A stretch of 64,000 bases of DNA from Bradyrhizobium diazoefficiens (GCF_016599855.1 NZ_CP067041.1:3906001-3970000), one strand, 5' to 3'. Positions 16,860-26,682 are shown, numbered from the stretch's first letter. The notes: generated by a model from the letters alone, not told the origin. Translations and numbers: made by a program.

Positions 16860-17663
16860 TTACTTCTGAGCGGTCGGAGGTGTGCCGGGCGCGCCACCCT
16901 GCTGCTCGAGCTTCTTGCGCTGCTCCTCGGCCTTCTTCTGAAGCTCTTCCTGCAGCTTCTTCTGGGTTTCCTCGAACACCTTCGGATCGGTCGGCGGACC
17001 GTCATAGGCTTTCTGGAATTCGCCGGCGAGCGGCAGCGGCAGTGTGAGCGGTGCGCCGTTGGCATTGATCGCCTGAACCACGAGGTTCTGGCCCTTCTTC
17101 ATGTTATTGATGAGCTCGGGCGTCGCTTCATAGTCGGACATGCAGCCGTTCTGGAAGCAGATCACGTAGGGGCTTTGCAGCGGCGGATTGTTGTCGACGA
17201 TGATGCGCGTGCCGTGCACGAGCTGCATGCCGAGCGGCAGCGTCACGCGCAGGATCTTCTTGGGCTCACCTTCCGGCTCGATGATCACGGCCGCGATGAC
17301 AGGCTGGCCCGATTCGATGCGGCCGTCCTTGCCGGTGAAGCAGACCTGCTTGGCATTGGCGTCCTGGCCCTTGAGGCAGAACTTGGTCCAGGGGGCGTAG
17401 ATCAGCTGGATCTGCTGGTCCGCGGGCTGGCCGCCCTGCGCTGCCGGAGCGCCCTGCTGGGCCGGGGCCGGCTGGGCCTGGGGAGCCGGCGCAGGAGCCG
17501 GTGCCTTGGGGGCAGCCTTGGGGCCGGCTTTCGGAGCTGCCTTTGGCGTCGGCGCGGGAGCCTGAGCCTCAGCGGCGAACGGAACGACCAATGCCGTCGC
17601 CGTCAACAGGGCGAGAAGTCGCCCGCGCGGCCGGACGGACGCGGCCAAATAACGGAAATTCAT
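16860..17663 (-). CDS. Invasion-associated locus B (IalB)-family secreted protein
   Basis: A 267-residue secreted protein. A signal peptide (MNFRYLAASVRPRGRLLALL, cleavage near AEAQA) is followed by a ~50-residue Ala/Pro/Lys linker, then an IalB-like domain (IQLIYAPWTKFCLKG, KQVCFTGKDGR, GTRIIVDNNPPLQSPYVICF, GCMSDYEATPELI) with conserved cysteines. The C-terminal ~45 residues form a Lys/Glu/Gln-rich coiled coil. Alphaproteobacterial IalB homologues are periplasmic with poorly defined roles. The start is set at 17663; the frame extends 57 bp further without signal-peptide character. Confidence 0.85.
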   Translation of the reverse strand: MNFRYLAASVRPRGRLLALLTATALVVPFAAEAQAPAPTPKAAPKAGPKAAPKAPAPAPAPQAQPAPAQQGAPAAQGGQPADQQIQLIYAPWTKFCLKGQDANAKQVCFTGKDGRIESGQPVIAAVIIEPEGEPKKILRVTLPLGMQLVHGTRIIVDNNPPLQSPYVICFQNGCMSDYEATPELINNMKKGQNLVVQAINANGAPLTLPLPLAGEFQKAYDGPPTDPKVFEETQKKLQEELQKKAEEQRKKLEQQGGAPGTPPTAQK

Positions 17664-17923
17664 TGCAGAAAACCCTTTCTGAACGGGAAGTGCCCGAACC
17701 GCTCCGAAGCGCCGAACCAAGCCGCCTTGGGCGCGGCTCTCTCCCCGTCAATTGAGGCGGATACGTGACGGGCTCGGCGCTCTTGCGCGATTGCGTGCCT
17801 TCTTAACGTGGTCGACGAAAAGATCAATGCCGACAAGCGTCTTTGGCCCAATCCTGGGGGGCGCCCAGTGAAATCCCTGTGATAGGATTCAAGGCCTGCC
17901 GCCCCTCGAATCAACGTGTCCGA

Positions 17924-19765
17924 ATGTTCATGTTCCAGCGCCTGCTCGAGGGCTCCGGTCTCCGCCTTTGGCGCCTCGCCTTGCTCCTCGCACTCTTCCT
18001 CTCGGCAGGCGCGCGGGCCGAGGAGGCGCACGCGATCGCCATGCACGGCAAGCCGGCGCTGCCGGCCGATTTCACCCACATGCCCTATGCCAATCCCGAT
18101 GCCCCCAAGGGCGGTCGGCTGACCTGGGGCATTCTCGGCACCTTCGACAGCCTCAATCCGTTCATCGTGAAGGGATTGGCGGTGCAGCCGATCCGCAGCT
18201 ACGTGGTCGAGAGTCTGCTGGCGCGCGGCCAGGACGAGCCGTTCACGCTCTACGGCCTGCTCGCCAAGACCATCGAGACCAACGACGAGCGGAGCTACGT
18301 CACTTTCCGTCTCGATCCTCGCGCCCGCTTCTCCGACGGCAAGCCGGTGCTGGCCGAGGACGTCCTGTTCTCCTGGCGGCTGCTGCGCGACCACGGCCGT
18401 CCCAATCTCCGGCAATATTACAGCAAGGTGGCCAAGGCCTGGGCACCCGATCCCCTCACCGTCCGATTCGACCTCACGGGCGCTAACGACCGCGAGCTGC
18501 CGCTGATCCTCGGCTTGATGCCGATCCTGCCGAAGCACGCGGTCGACGTTGCGACCTTCGAGGAGACGACGCTGACCGAGCCGATCGCCTCGGGCCCGTA
18601 CCGCGTCAAGGCGGTCAAGCCAGGTGCCAGCGTGACCCTGACGCGCAATCCCGATTATTGGGGTCGCGATCTCCCGATCAATCGCGGCCTGTTCAATTTC
18701 GACGAGATCCGGCTCGACTATTATCGCGAGGCCAATGGCCAGTTCGAAGCCTTCAAGCGCGGCCTCTATGATTTCCGCGTCGAGAACGAGCCGCTACGCT
18801 GGCACGATGGCTACGATTTTCCAGCCGCCAGAAACGGCGACGTGATCCGCGACACCATCAAGCCCGGCGTGCCGCAGCCCTCGGAATTCCTGGTGTTCAA
18901 CACCCGCCGTCCGATCTTCGCCGACATCCGCGTGCGCCAGGCGCTGACGCTGCTGTTCGATTTCGAGCTGGTCAACCGCAACTATTTCTTCTCGCTCTAT
19001 TCGCGCGTCGGCGGCTATTTCGCGGGCTCCGACCTGTCGGCCTATGCCCGGCCGGCGGATGCACGCGAGCGCGAGCTGTTAAAACCCTTTGCCGCGCAGA
19101 TTCCGCTCGACATTATGGATGGCAGCTACCGCCTGCCGGTGACCGACGGCTCGGGGCGCGACCGCACCACGCTGCGTGCGGCGCTCAAGCTGTTGTCGGA
19201 GGCCGGTTACGATCTCGACGGCACCGTGTTGCGCAACCGTGCGACCAGGGCGCCCTTCACCTTCGAGATGCTGGTGACGACCCGAGACCAGGAGCGCATC
19301 GCGCTCGCGTTCCAGCGCGACCTCAAGCGCGCCGGCATCGAGGCAAGCGTGCGTGCGGTCGATCCTGTGCAGTTCGACCAGCGCCGGCTGGCTTACGAGT
19401 TCGACATGATCCAGAACCGCTGGGACCAATCGCTGTCACCCGGAAACGAGCAATATTTCTACTGGGGCAGCGCGGGCGCGGACAATCCGGGCACCCGCAA
19501 CTACATGGGCGCCAGGGATCCCGCCGTCGACGCCATGATCAAAGCGCTGCTCGAGGCCCGTGATCATACGGATTTTGTCGACGCGGTGCGGGCGCTCGAC
19601 CGCGCTTTGATGGCCGGCTTCTACACAATCCCCCTGTTTAATGTATCCGAGCAATGGATCGCGCGCTGGAATCGGATAGAACGACCATCGACCACCGCGC
19701 TCTCAGGCTATGTGCCGGAGACCTGGTGGGCCAAGGGTGAGCCTCAAGCCAGTCCAGCGAAGTGA
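17924..19765 (+). CDS. ABC transporter substrate-binding protein, family 5 (YejA-like)
   Basis: A 613-residue periplasmic binding protein with a signal peptide (LRLWRLALLLALFLSAGARA). A YejA-type opening (AIAMHGKPALPADFTHMPYANPDAPKGG) and family-5 oligopeptide-binding motifs (LAEDVLFSWRLLRDHG, EPIASGPYRVK, TRNPDYWGRDLP) follow. It likely delivers peptides to a YejBEF-type importer, but no permease genes are adjacent, so this is an orphan subunit here. The downstream gene starts 4 bp after its stop, implying co-transcription. Confidence 0.9.
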   Translation: MFMFQRLLEGSGLRLWRLALLLALFLSAGARAEEAHAIAMHGKPALPADFTHMPYANPDAPKGGRLTWGILGTFDSLNPFIVKGLAVQPIRSYVVESLLARGQDEPFTLYGLLAKTIETNDERSYVTFRLDPRARFSDGKPVLAEDVLFSWRLLRDHGRPNLRQYYSKVAKAWAPDPLTVRFDLTGANDRELPLILGLMPILPKHAVDVATFEETTLTEPIASGPYRVKAVKPGASVTLTRNPDYWGRDLPINRGLFNFDEIRLDYYREANGQFEAFKRGLYDFRVENEPLRWHDGYDFPAARNGDVIRDTIKPGVPQPSEFLVFNTRRPIFADIRVRQALTLLFDFELVNRNYFFSLYSRVGGYFAGSDLSAYARPADARERELLKPFAAQIPLDIMDGSYRLPVTDGSGRDRTTLRAALKLLSEAGYDLDGTVLRNRATRAPFTFEMLVTTRDQERIALAFQRDLKRAGIEASVRAVDPVQFDQRRLAYEFDMIQNRWDQSLSPGNEQYFYWGSAGADNPGTRNYMGARDPAVDAMIKALLEARDHTDFVDAVRALDRALMAGFYTIPLFNVSEQWIARWNRIERPSTTALSGYVPETWWAKGEPQASPAK

Positions 19766-19769
19766 CGCC

Positions 19770-21272
19770 GTGAACCAGCCAGCCGTATCGCCGACGCTCG
19801 ACACGCTGTTCCAACGGACGCTGTCGCGGCAGCCGCACGCGCCCGCGCTGCTCGATCCCCTCAACAAATCACGTATCACCGGACACCAGCCGCGCCGGCT
19901 GACCTACGCCGAGGCCGACACGGCCATCGAGGCGCTGTCGGCGCATTTCGTCGAATCGGGCCTGCCGGCCAATTCGGTGATCGCGATCCAGTTGCCTTCT
20001 ACGGTCGAGTTCGTGCTGACGGTGCTCGCCGCCCATCGCGCCGGCCTCGTGGTCGCGGTGCTGCCGCTGCTGTGGCGGCAGGCAGAGCTGGCGGCCGCGC
20101 TCAACCGCACTGCGGCGCGCGCCATCGTCAGCATGAGCAAGGTCGACGGCGTCAGCTATTCCGACCTCGCGATGCACGCAGCCGCCGAAGCCTTTTCGAT
20201 CCGCCACGTCTTCGGCTTCGGTGCCGATCTGCCCGAAGGCATGTCCTCGCTCGACGAGGTGCTGGCGCGCCCACCCGGCACCACGCGCGCCGTCATCCAG
20301 GACGGCCGCAAGGCGGCGATGATCTCCTTCGATGTCACGGCGGAAGGCTTTCGCCCTGTGCCGCGACCACATTTCAGCCTGATCGCGGGCGGGCTTGCGA
20401 TGTCGCTGGAAGCCGATATCCAGCAGGGCGCGACCGTGATGGCGGCATTCACGCCGATGTCATTCGCGGGCCTCGCCTCCTCGCTCGCGGTGTGGCTGCT
20501 CTGCGGCGGCACGCTGGCGCTGCATCATCCGTTCGAGAGCGAGGTGCTGGAGCAGCAGATCAACGAGCACGGATGCGACGTGTTGATTGCGCCGGCCCAG
20601 CTCGTCTTGCGCCTCGGCGATTCCGGTCTCGCAGCGCGGATGCCAACCTTGCGCAACGTCATCGGGCTCTGGCGCGCGCCGGAGCAGGTGGCTGCGAGCG
20701 AGGCCTGGATCGCGCCGCATGCGCCGCTCACGGACGTCTATCTGTTTGGCGAGGCCGGGCTGTTCGGCGCCCGGCGCGGCGAGGACGGCATGCCCGTAGC
20801 GGTAATGCCCGGGCCGCATGGGGCCCCGCGCGAGCAATCGGGCTCCTCGATCGCGGGCGACATCCTGCTGACCCCGAAGGGCACGCTCGGCCTGCGCGGT
20901 CCGATGGTGCCGATCGCGGCCTACGCGCCGCCGCAACCGGTCGGCGAGACACTGACGGCGCAGCAGCCGCGCGACTATGTCGACACCGGCTATGCCGCGC
21001 GGATCGACCGGGCCAGCGGCGCGATCTGCATCACCGCGCCTCCATCAGGCATCATGGCCGTCGGCGGCTATCGCTTCCTGTCCAACGACCTCCAGGAATG
21101 GGCCCGCCGGCTCGGCCAGGGCGCGCTGCTGACGGCCTTGCCCGACCGGCTCTCCGGGCACCGGCTGGCGGGCCGCGCGCAGGACAATGCCCGCGCCCGC
21201 GAGGCGCTCAGCGAACTTGGGCTTAACCCTTTGATGGTCGAAGCCTTTCGCGACCGCTCCGGGCCGATCTAA
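19770..21272 (+). CDS. Adenylate-forming (ANL/AMP-binding) family protein with degenerate P-loop
   Basis: A 500-residue protein with the overall architecture of acyl-CoA synthetases: N-terminal ALSAHFVESGLPANSVIAIQLPSTVEFVLTVLAAHRAG and late DTGYAARID...GGYRF. The ATP/phosphate loop, normally SGTTGxPK, is replaced by FDVTAEGFRPVPR, and the YGxTE motif by LFGEAGLFG. No C-terminal catalytic lysine motif is evident. It is therefore probably unable to adenylate. GTG 19770 is chosen because an upstream ATG (19710) lies inside the preceding gene. It is co-transcribed with the YejA-like gene. Confidence 0.75.
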   Translation: MNQPAVSPTLDTLFQRTLSRQPHAPALLDPLNKSRITGHQPRRLTYAEADTAIEALSAHFVESGLPANSVIAIQLPSTVEFVLTVLAAHRAGLVVAVLPLLWRQAELAAALNRTAARAIVSMSKVDGVSYSDLAMHAAAEAFSIRHVFGFGADLPEGMSSLDEVLARPPGTTRAVIQDGRKAAMISFDVTAEGFRPVPRPHFSLIAGGLAMSLEADIQQGATVMAAFTPMSFAGLASSLAVWLLCGGTLALHHPFESEVLEQQINEHGCDVLIAPAQLVLRLGDSGLAARMPTLRNVIGLWRAPEQVAASEAWIAPHAPLTDVYLFGEAGLFGARRGEDGMPVAVMPGPHGAPREQSGSSIAGDILLTPKGTLGLRGPMVPIAAYAPPQPVGETLTAQQPRDYVDTGYAARIDRASGAICITAPPSGIMAVGGYRFLSNDLQEWARRLGQGALLTALPDRLSGHRLAGRAQDNARAREALSELGLNPLMVEAFRDRSGPI

Positions 21273-21357
21273 GCGCAGTTTCGACTGAAACATTGACGCT
21301 GCATTAAGGCGGCCGGACTAGATTGCGCAGCATCGATTGCGTGATCAGAGTCTCCGA

Positions 21358-22581
21358 ATGTCTCAGTCGGGCCCGATCCTGTTTGTGTCCAATGCCGAGC
21401 GCCCCGCCTTCATTGCGGCGCTAGATGAGGCCCGTCTCTTTCCGGTCGTCGACAGCGATTGGGCGAGCGCCGCGCGCGCCGTCGCGCAGGTGCAGCCGGC
21501 CGCCGTTCTCGCCGCGATGTCCGGCGGCCACGAAGCGCATATGGCCCTGCTCGCGAAGACGGTCGCCGATCAGCCGCTTTATGTGCCGCTGGTCGCGCTG
21601 GATCCGCAAGGTTCGCTGCCGCACAACACGCTGCCTTTCGCCACACGCGGCGACGCTGCCGAACGCCTGATCGCACGTGTGCGCGCCGCGATCCGCGTCC
21701 GCACATTGCACGCCACGGTGCTGCGCCGTCTCCCGGAAGCGAAGGTCGCGCTGCCGGAGACCGATCCGGTGCGCGATGCCATCGTGCTGCTGATCGGCCG
21801 CGGCGCGGCTTACCCCGCGCTCTCCGTTGCGCTCGGCGAGCGTACCGGCGTCGTCGGCGCGCTCTCGATCGAGGCCGCGGCAAAGCATCTCAACACCCGC
21901 GACATCGATGGTGTCGTGCTCTCCGACGGCTTCACTCCGCGCGTCACCGACGCCTTCCTCACCGTGCTCGCGGAGGATACGCGCTTCCGCAACCTGCCCG
22001 TGGTCGTCACCGCGCACCAGCTCACTCAGAGCTACGACTTGCCCAATCTCGAGCTGATTGCGGGCGAGCCCGCCAAGGTCGCCGCCAACGCGCTGCCGCT
22101 CGTTCGCCAGCACGCGATGGAAGCGCAATTGAGCCGTACGCTGCGCTCGATGGACGCCGGCGGCTGGCTCGATCCGCGCAGCGGCCTACTCACGGTGGAA
22201 GCCTTCGCTCGCGATTTCGCCAAGGCGGTCGAAGAGACGCTCGCCCGCGGCGGCGGCCTGTCGGTGGCGCGTTTCGCTTTCGACCCCGGCAATCCCCGGG
22301 CGCAGCTCGATGCCGCACGCATCCTCAGCCGCCTGATGCGGCAGATGGACTTCGGCGCGGCGCAGAAGGACGGCTCGGTGATCGTGGTGTTCGCCGAGAC
22401 CGACTTCCGCACGGCGCATATGATCGCGCGTCGGCTCTCGGCGGTGATGAAGCATACCTCCAACGGCAAGCACGAGATGCGCAGCGATCCCGTGGTCAGC
22501 GTGGACTCGCTGTCGCCGTCGGATACGGCACGGTCGCTGCTGGGGCGCCTGTCGGCGGACGCGTCAAGGGCGGCGTCGTAG
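21358..22581 (+). CDS. Degenerate GGDEF protein with receiver-like N-terminal repeats
   Basis: A 407-residue cytoplasmic protein. Two receiver-like segments (ILFVSNAERPAFIAALDEAR; AIVLLIGRGAAYPALSVALGE with IDGVVLSDGFTP) precede a GGDEF-like C-terminal domain (LDPRSGLLTVEAFARDFAKAVEETLARGGGLSVARFAFD). The GGDEF signature itself is absent; the corresponding region reads KDGSVIVVFAETD. It cannot be an ordinary diguanylate cyclase. The start at 21358 (MSQSGPILFVSN) is chosen over an in-frame ATG seven codons upstream. Confidence 0.75.
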   Translation: MSQSGPILFVSNAERPAFIAALDEARLFPVVDSDWASAARAVAQVQPAAVLAAMSGGHEAHMALLAKTVADQPLYVPLVALDPQGSLPHNTLPFATRGDAAERLIARVRAAIRVRTLHATVLRRLPEAKVALPETDPVRDAIVLLIGRGAAYPALSVALGERTGVVGALSIEAAAKHLNTRDIDGVVLSDGFTPRVTDAFLTVLAEDTRFRNLPVVVTAHQLTQSYDLPNLELIAGEPAKVAANALPLVRQHAMEAQLSRTLRSMDAGGWLDPRSGLLTVEAFARDFAKAVEETLARGGGLSVARFAFDPGNPRAQLDAARILSRLMRQMDFGAAQKDGSVIVVFAETDFRTAHMIARRLSAVMKHTSNGKHEMRSDPVVSVDSLSPSDTARSLLGRLSADASRAAS

Positions 22582-22597
22582 CCACAACCTCGCTACT

Positions 22598-22685
22598 GTA
22601 GCGTGGGCAAAGCGAAGCGTGCCCACCACATCGGTCGTCAGAAAAATGGTGGGCACGGCGCAAGGGCGCCTTTGCCCACCCTACG
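22598..22685. repeat. Intergenic palindromic repeat (GTGGGCAAAG family)
   Basis: An imperfect inverted repeat with outer arms GTAGCGTGGGCAAAG and CTTTGCCCACCCTAC and an inner GTGCCCACCA/TGGTGGGCAC pair. It lies between the GGDEF-like gene and the 3' end of mfd. This second REP family differs from the CGTCATTGCGAGCG one. Confidence 0.8.
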
Positions 22686-22694
22686 GTACCTCGC

Positions 22695-25600
22695 CTACGC
22701 CGCCTTCTTTTTCTGCGCGAGCTGCGCCAGCTGGCGCATGATCTCCGTCGTGCCAGCGAGACGCTCTTCCGGCGTCTCCCAGTCCTGCAGGAACACGACC
22801 TTCATGTCAGGTCGCACCTTGGCGGCCTGACCGTGGCTGCGGATGAAGCTCACCAGGCGGTCCGGATAGGCGAAGGAATTGTCGCGGAAGGTGATGACGG
22901 CACCCTTCGGACCGGCGTCGATCTTCTCGACATTGGCCTGGCGGCAAAACGCCTTGATCGCGGCGACCTTGAAGAGATAGCGCACCTCGTCCGGCAGCAC
23001 GCCGAAACGATCGCGCATCTCCGCGCCAAAATTCTCGATCTCCTCCTCGCTATCGAGATCGGCGAGGCGCCGGTACAGCGACAGCCGTACGGAGAGATCG
23101 CCGACATAGTCCTCGGGAATGAGCACGGGCATGCCGATGGTAATGGTCGGCGACCAGCGGTCGGCAGCGGGCTCGGAGACGCCGGCCTTGAGGTTGACGA
23201 TCGCCTCCTCCAACATCGACTGATAGAGCTCGAAGCCGACTTCCTTGATGTGCCCGGACTGCTCCTCGCCGAGCAGATTGCCGGCACCGCGGATGTCGAG
23301 ATCGTGCGAGGCGAGCTGGAAGCCGGCGCCCAGCGTCTCCAGCGATTGCAGCACGGTGAGCCGGCGCTCGGCCTGTACCGTGATCTTATGCTGCGCCGGC
23401 AACGTGAATAGCGCATAGGCCCGCAGCTTGGAGCGACCGACACGGCCGCGGAGCTGGTAGAGCTGGGCAAGGCCGAACATGTCGGCGCGATGCACGATCA
23501 GCGTGTTGGCGTTGGGGATGTCGAGGCCGGATTCGACGATCGTGGTCGACAGCAGGATGTCGAACTTGCCGTCGTAGAACGCCGTCATGATGTCCTCGAT
23601 CACCGCCGGCGGCATCTGGCCATGCGCGACGGCGACCTTCATCTCCGGCACGTTCTTGTCGAGGAAGTCCTTGACCTCGGCGAGATCGTCGATGCGCGGC
23701 ACCACGTAGAACGCCTGGCCGCCGCGATAGCGCTCGCGCAGCAGCGCCTCGCGGATCATCAGGGGATCATGCGGGGCCACGAAGGTGCGCACCGCGAGGC
23801 GGTCGACCGGGGGCGAAGCGATGATCGAGAGCTCGCGTACGCCGGTCAGCGCCAATTGCAGCGTGCGCGGGATCGGCGTTGCCGACAGCGTCAGCACGTG
23901 CACCTCGGCGCGGAGCGCCTTCAGCCGCTCCTTGTGGGTGACGCCGAAATGCTGCTCCTCATCGACGATGACCAGGCCGAGATCGCGGAATTTGATGGCC
24001 TTACCGAGCAGCGCATGGGTGCCGACGACTATATCGACCGAGCCGTCGGTAATGCCCTTCTTGACCTCGTTGAGCTGCTTGGTCGGGACCAGGCGCGAGG
24101 CCTGCGCCACGTTCACGGGAAAGCCCTTGAAGCGCTCGGTGAAGGTCCTGTAGTGCTGGCGCGCCAAGAGCGTGGTCGGCACCACGACCGCGACCTGCCT
24201 GCCGTCGAGCGCGACAGCAAAGGCCGCGCGCAGCGCCACTTCCGTCTTGCCAAAACCGACGTCACCGCAGATCAGCCGATCCATCGGACGGCCGAGCTCG
24301 AGATCCTTCAAGGTGGATTCGATGGCCCCTAACTGGTCCTCGGTTTCGTCATAAGGGAAGCGTGCGCAGAATTCGTCGTAGACACCCGGCTGCACCACCA
24401 GCTTTGGCGCCTCGTGCAAATGACGCGCGGCGGCGATCTTGATCAGCTCGCCCGCGATCTCGCGGATACGGTTCTTGAGCTTCGCCTTACGGGTCTGCCA
24501 GCCAGAGCCGCCGAGACGATCCAGCTCGACGGTGGTCTGGTCGGAGCCGTAGCGCGACAACAGCTCGATGTTTTCGACCGGGAGAAACAGTTTCGTTTCG
24601 GCCGCATAATGTAGCTCGAGACAGTCATGCGGCGCGCCGGCGACGTCGAGGGTCTGCAGGCCGATGAAGCGGCCGATGCCGTGGTCGACGTGGACGACGA
24701 TGTCGCCCGCAGCGAGGCTCGTCACCTCCGAAATGAAATTGTCGAGCTTGCGGCTCACTTTGCGCGGCCGCACCAGGCGGTCGCCCAGAATGTCCTGCTC
24801 GCTGATAAGCGCGATCTCATCGGTCTCGAAACCGCTCTCGAGGCCGAGCACCGCGAGCATTGTCTCGTTGCGCGGGGTCGCCTGCACCGTTCGCCAGGAG
24901 TTGACGCTGGTGGTGTGGGTCAGCTTGTGGTCGCGCAGCATCGAACTCATGCGGTCGCGCGAGCCCTCGCTCCAAAGTGCGATCACGACCTTTTTGCGGC
25001 TCGCCTGCAGCGCCATGACATGGCCGACCACGGCCTCGAACACGTTGACGGTCGTGTCGTTGCGTTCCGGCGCAAAGTCACGCCCTTTTCGCGCGCCGGC
25101 GTCGACGACACCAATGTCATCGGTCGGAACGGAAAACGGCGTCAGCCGCGCCAGCGGGATGTCGCCCAGACGCTTACCCCACTCGTCCTCGGGCAGATAG
25201 AGCCGATCAGGCGGCAGCGGCTTGTAGATGGCGCCGCCGCCGGGATGCTCCATCGCATCGCGGCGGGCCTCGTAATAGTCCTGGATCTGCTTGAAGCGCT
25301 CGCGGACGGCGTCCTCGGCCTGCGGCTCGATCGCGACGGCCGCCCCTTGCAGATAGTCGAACAACGTGTCCATCCGGTCCTGGAACAGCGGCAGCCAGTG
25401 CTCCATGCCGGGATGGCGGCGGCCTTCGCTGACGGATTCGTATAGGGCATCATCACGCTCGGGCGCGCCGAACTCGGCGACATAGCCCATGCGAAAGCGG
25501 CGGATGGTGTCGGTGACAAGCTGGAACTCCGAGATCGGCACGAGATCGAGCGAACGCATGTCGAGCAGCGTGCGTTGGGTCTCGGCGTCGAATGAGCGGA

Positions 25601-26213
25601 TCGATTCCAGGCTGTCGCCGAAGAAATCGAAGCGCACCGGTTGCTCGAGACCGGCCGGAAACAGGTCGAGGATACCGCCGCGCACGGCGTATTCGCCGGG
25701 CTCGCGCACGGTCGAGGAGCGGTTGTAGCCGTTGTGCTCCAGCCAGGCGACGATCGTGTCCATCGGCACGACATTGCCGGGCGCGACCGACAGCGCCTGC
25801 GCCGCGACGAGCTCGCGCGCGGGCACGCGCTGCACCACCGCGTTCACCGTGGTCAGCACGATCAGCGGCTTGTCGCTGCCGGTCAGGGACGCAAGCCGCG
25901 CCAGCGTGGTCAGGCGTTGCGCGAGAATCCCGCCATGCGGCGAGACGCGGTCATAGGGCTGGCAGTCCCAGGCCGGAAACGTCAGCAACGGCAGATCGGG
26001 CGCGAAGAATTGCAGCGCGCGTTCGAGCTGCTGCATCCGCGGCCCGTCGCGACAGACCACCGCAAGGCTGACAGCCGGCTTCTTCGGCCGCGCCGCGATG
26101 GCGCGCGCGAGATCGGAGATGACGAGGCCCTCGGCGCCTTCCGCGACATTGGCAAGCGTCAGCGCGCGGCCGGGCGTGAGCAGCTCGGCCGGAGATTTCA
26201 TCCCCTGCTTCAT
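22695..26213 (-). CDS. mfd: Transcription-repair coupling factor Mfd
   Basis: A 1172-residue SF2 translocase that removes RNA polymerase stalled at lesions and recruits UvrA. It shows the UvrB-like N-terminal modules (GGILDLFPAG, RFDFFGDSLESIRSFD), the RNAP-interaction domain (DIVVHVDHGIGRFIGLQTL), the helicase core (GDVGFGKTEVALRAAF; VDEEQHFGV; TLSATPIPRTLQLAL), and the TRG/C-terminal region (GAGNLLGEEQSGHIKEVGFELY). Full length. The start ATG (26213) overlaps the sdhE stop by ATGA, so the two are coupled. Confidence 0.97.
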   Translation of the reverse strand: MKQGMKSPAELLTPGRALTLANVAEGAEGLVISDLARAIAARPKKPAVSLAVVCRDGPRMQQLERALQFFAPDLPLLTFPAWDCQPYDRVSPHGGILAQRLTTLARLASLTGSDKPLIVLTTVNAVVQRVPARELVAAQALSVAPGNVVPMDTIVAWLEHNGYNRSSTVREPGEYAVRGGILDLFPAGLEQPVRFDFFGDSLESIRSFDAETQRTLLDMRSLDLVPISEFQLVTDTIRRFRMGYVAEFGAPERDDALYESVSEGRRHPGMEHWLPLFQDRMDTLFDYLQGAAVAIEPQAEDAVRERFKQIQDYYEARRDAMEHPGGGAIYKPLPPDRLYLPEDEWGKRLGDIPLARLTPFSVPTDDIGVVDAGARKGRDFAPERNDTTVNVFEAVVGHVMALQASRKKVVIALWSEGSRDRMSSMLRDHKLTHTTSVNSWRTVQATPRNETMLAVLGLESGFETDEIALISEQDILGDRLVRPRKVSRKLDNFISEVTSLAAGDIVVHVDHGIGRFIGLQTLDVAGAPHDCLELHYAAETKLFLPVENIELLSRYGSDQTTVELDRLGGSGWQTRKAKLKNRIREIAGELIKIAAARHLHEAPKLVVQPGVYDEFCARFPYDETEDQLGAIESTLKDLELGRPMDRLICGDVGFGKTEVALRAAFAVALDGRQVAVVVPTTLLARQHYRTFTERFKGFPVNVAQASRLVPTKQLNEVKKGITDGSVDIVVGTHALLGKAIKFRDLGLVIVDEEQHFGVTHKERLKALRAEVHVLTLSATPIPRTLQLALTGVRELSIIASPPVDRLAVRTFVAPHDPLMIREALLRERYRGGQAFYVVPRIDDLAEVKDFLDKNVPEMKVAVAHGQMPPAVIEDIMTAFYDGKFDILLSTTIVESGLDIPNANTLIVHRADMFGLAQLYQLRGRVGRSKLRAYALFTLPAQHKITVQAERRLTVLQSLETLGAGFQLASHDLDIRGAGNLLGEEQSGHIKEVGFELYQSMLEEAIVNLKAGVSEPAADRWSPTITIGMPVLIPEDYVGDLSVRLSLYRRLADLDSEEEIENFGAEMRDRFGVLPDEVRYLFKVAAIKAFCRQANVEKIDAGPKGAVITFRDNSFAYPDRLVSFIRSHGQAAKVRPDMKVVFLQDWETPEERLAGTTEIMRQLAQLAQKKKAA

Positions 26214-26500
26214 GCGTCGCGGCTCGCGATCGGATAGGCCTTGATGCGAAGAAACAGCGTGCCGGTGACGTCAGCCGGCAGCACCTTGTCGCCGGTGACG
26301 GCGGCATAGAGATCGGGATCGTTGACCTCGAGCAGATTTTCGAGCTCGTTGAGCTCGGCGTCAGACAAATTGCCGATCTCGGCATCGGCGAAGCGGCCGA
26401 GGATCAGGTCCATCTCGCGCGTGCCGCGGTGCCAGCAGCGGAACAGAAGCCGCTTGCGGCGGTCGTCCAGTCCCTTGCTCGATCGTGTCGTTCCCGTCAT
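26210..26500 (-). CDS. sdhE: FAD assembly factor SdhE (succinate dehydrogenase assembly factor 2)
   Basis: A 96-residue SdhE/YgfY/Sdh5 protein that helps attach FAD to succinate dehydrogenase SdhA. The conserved RGxxE motif is RGTREMD, in KRLLFRCWHRGTREMDLILGRF. It overlaps mfd by 4 bp, a gene order common in alphaproteobacteria. It is divergent from recG across a 180-bp gap that contains a short palindrome (26630-26652). Confidence 0.92.
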   Translation of the reverse strand: MTGTTRSSKGLDDRRKRLLFRCWHRGTREMDLILGRFADAEIGNLSDAELNELENLLEVNDPDLYAAVTGDKVLPADVTGTLFLRIKAYPIASRDA

Positions 26501-26629
26501 GTCTCAGATCCAGTCAAACGCCGAAAGCCCGGACGTGCCGGGCCGGGGTGATATAGCCACTGGAACCTGCCGTGTCAGCCCTCGATTTGGCATGGCTTGG
26601 TACCTGCGTGCCGCACGAAAAAGACGTGG

Positions 26630-26652
26630 ATGCCCGGCATAAAGCCGGGCAT
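26630..26652. repeat. Short palindrome upstream of recG
   Basis: ATGCCCGGC-ATAAA-GCCGGGCAT, a perfect 9-bp inverted repeat in the sdhE/recG divergent intergenic region, 31 bp before recG. It resembles short intergenic hairpin repeats of Bradyrhizobium; a regulatory role is possible but unsupported. Confidence 0.5.
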
Positions 26653-26682
26653 GACGAGCCGAAACGATCCTAGACTCGCCTG

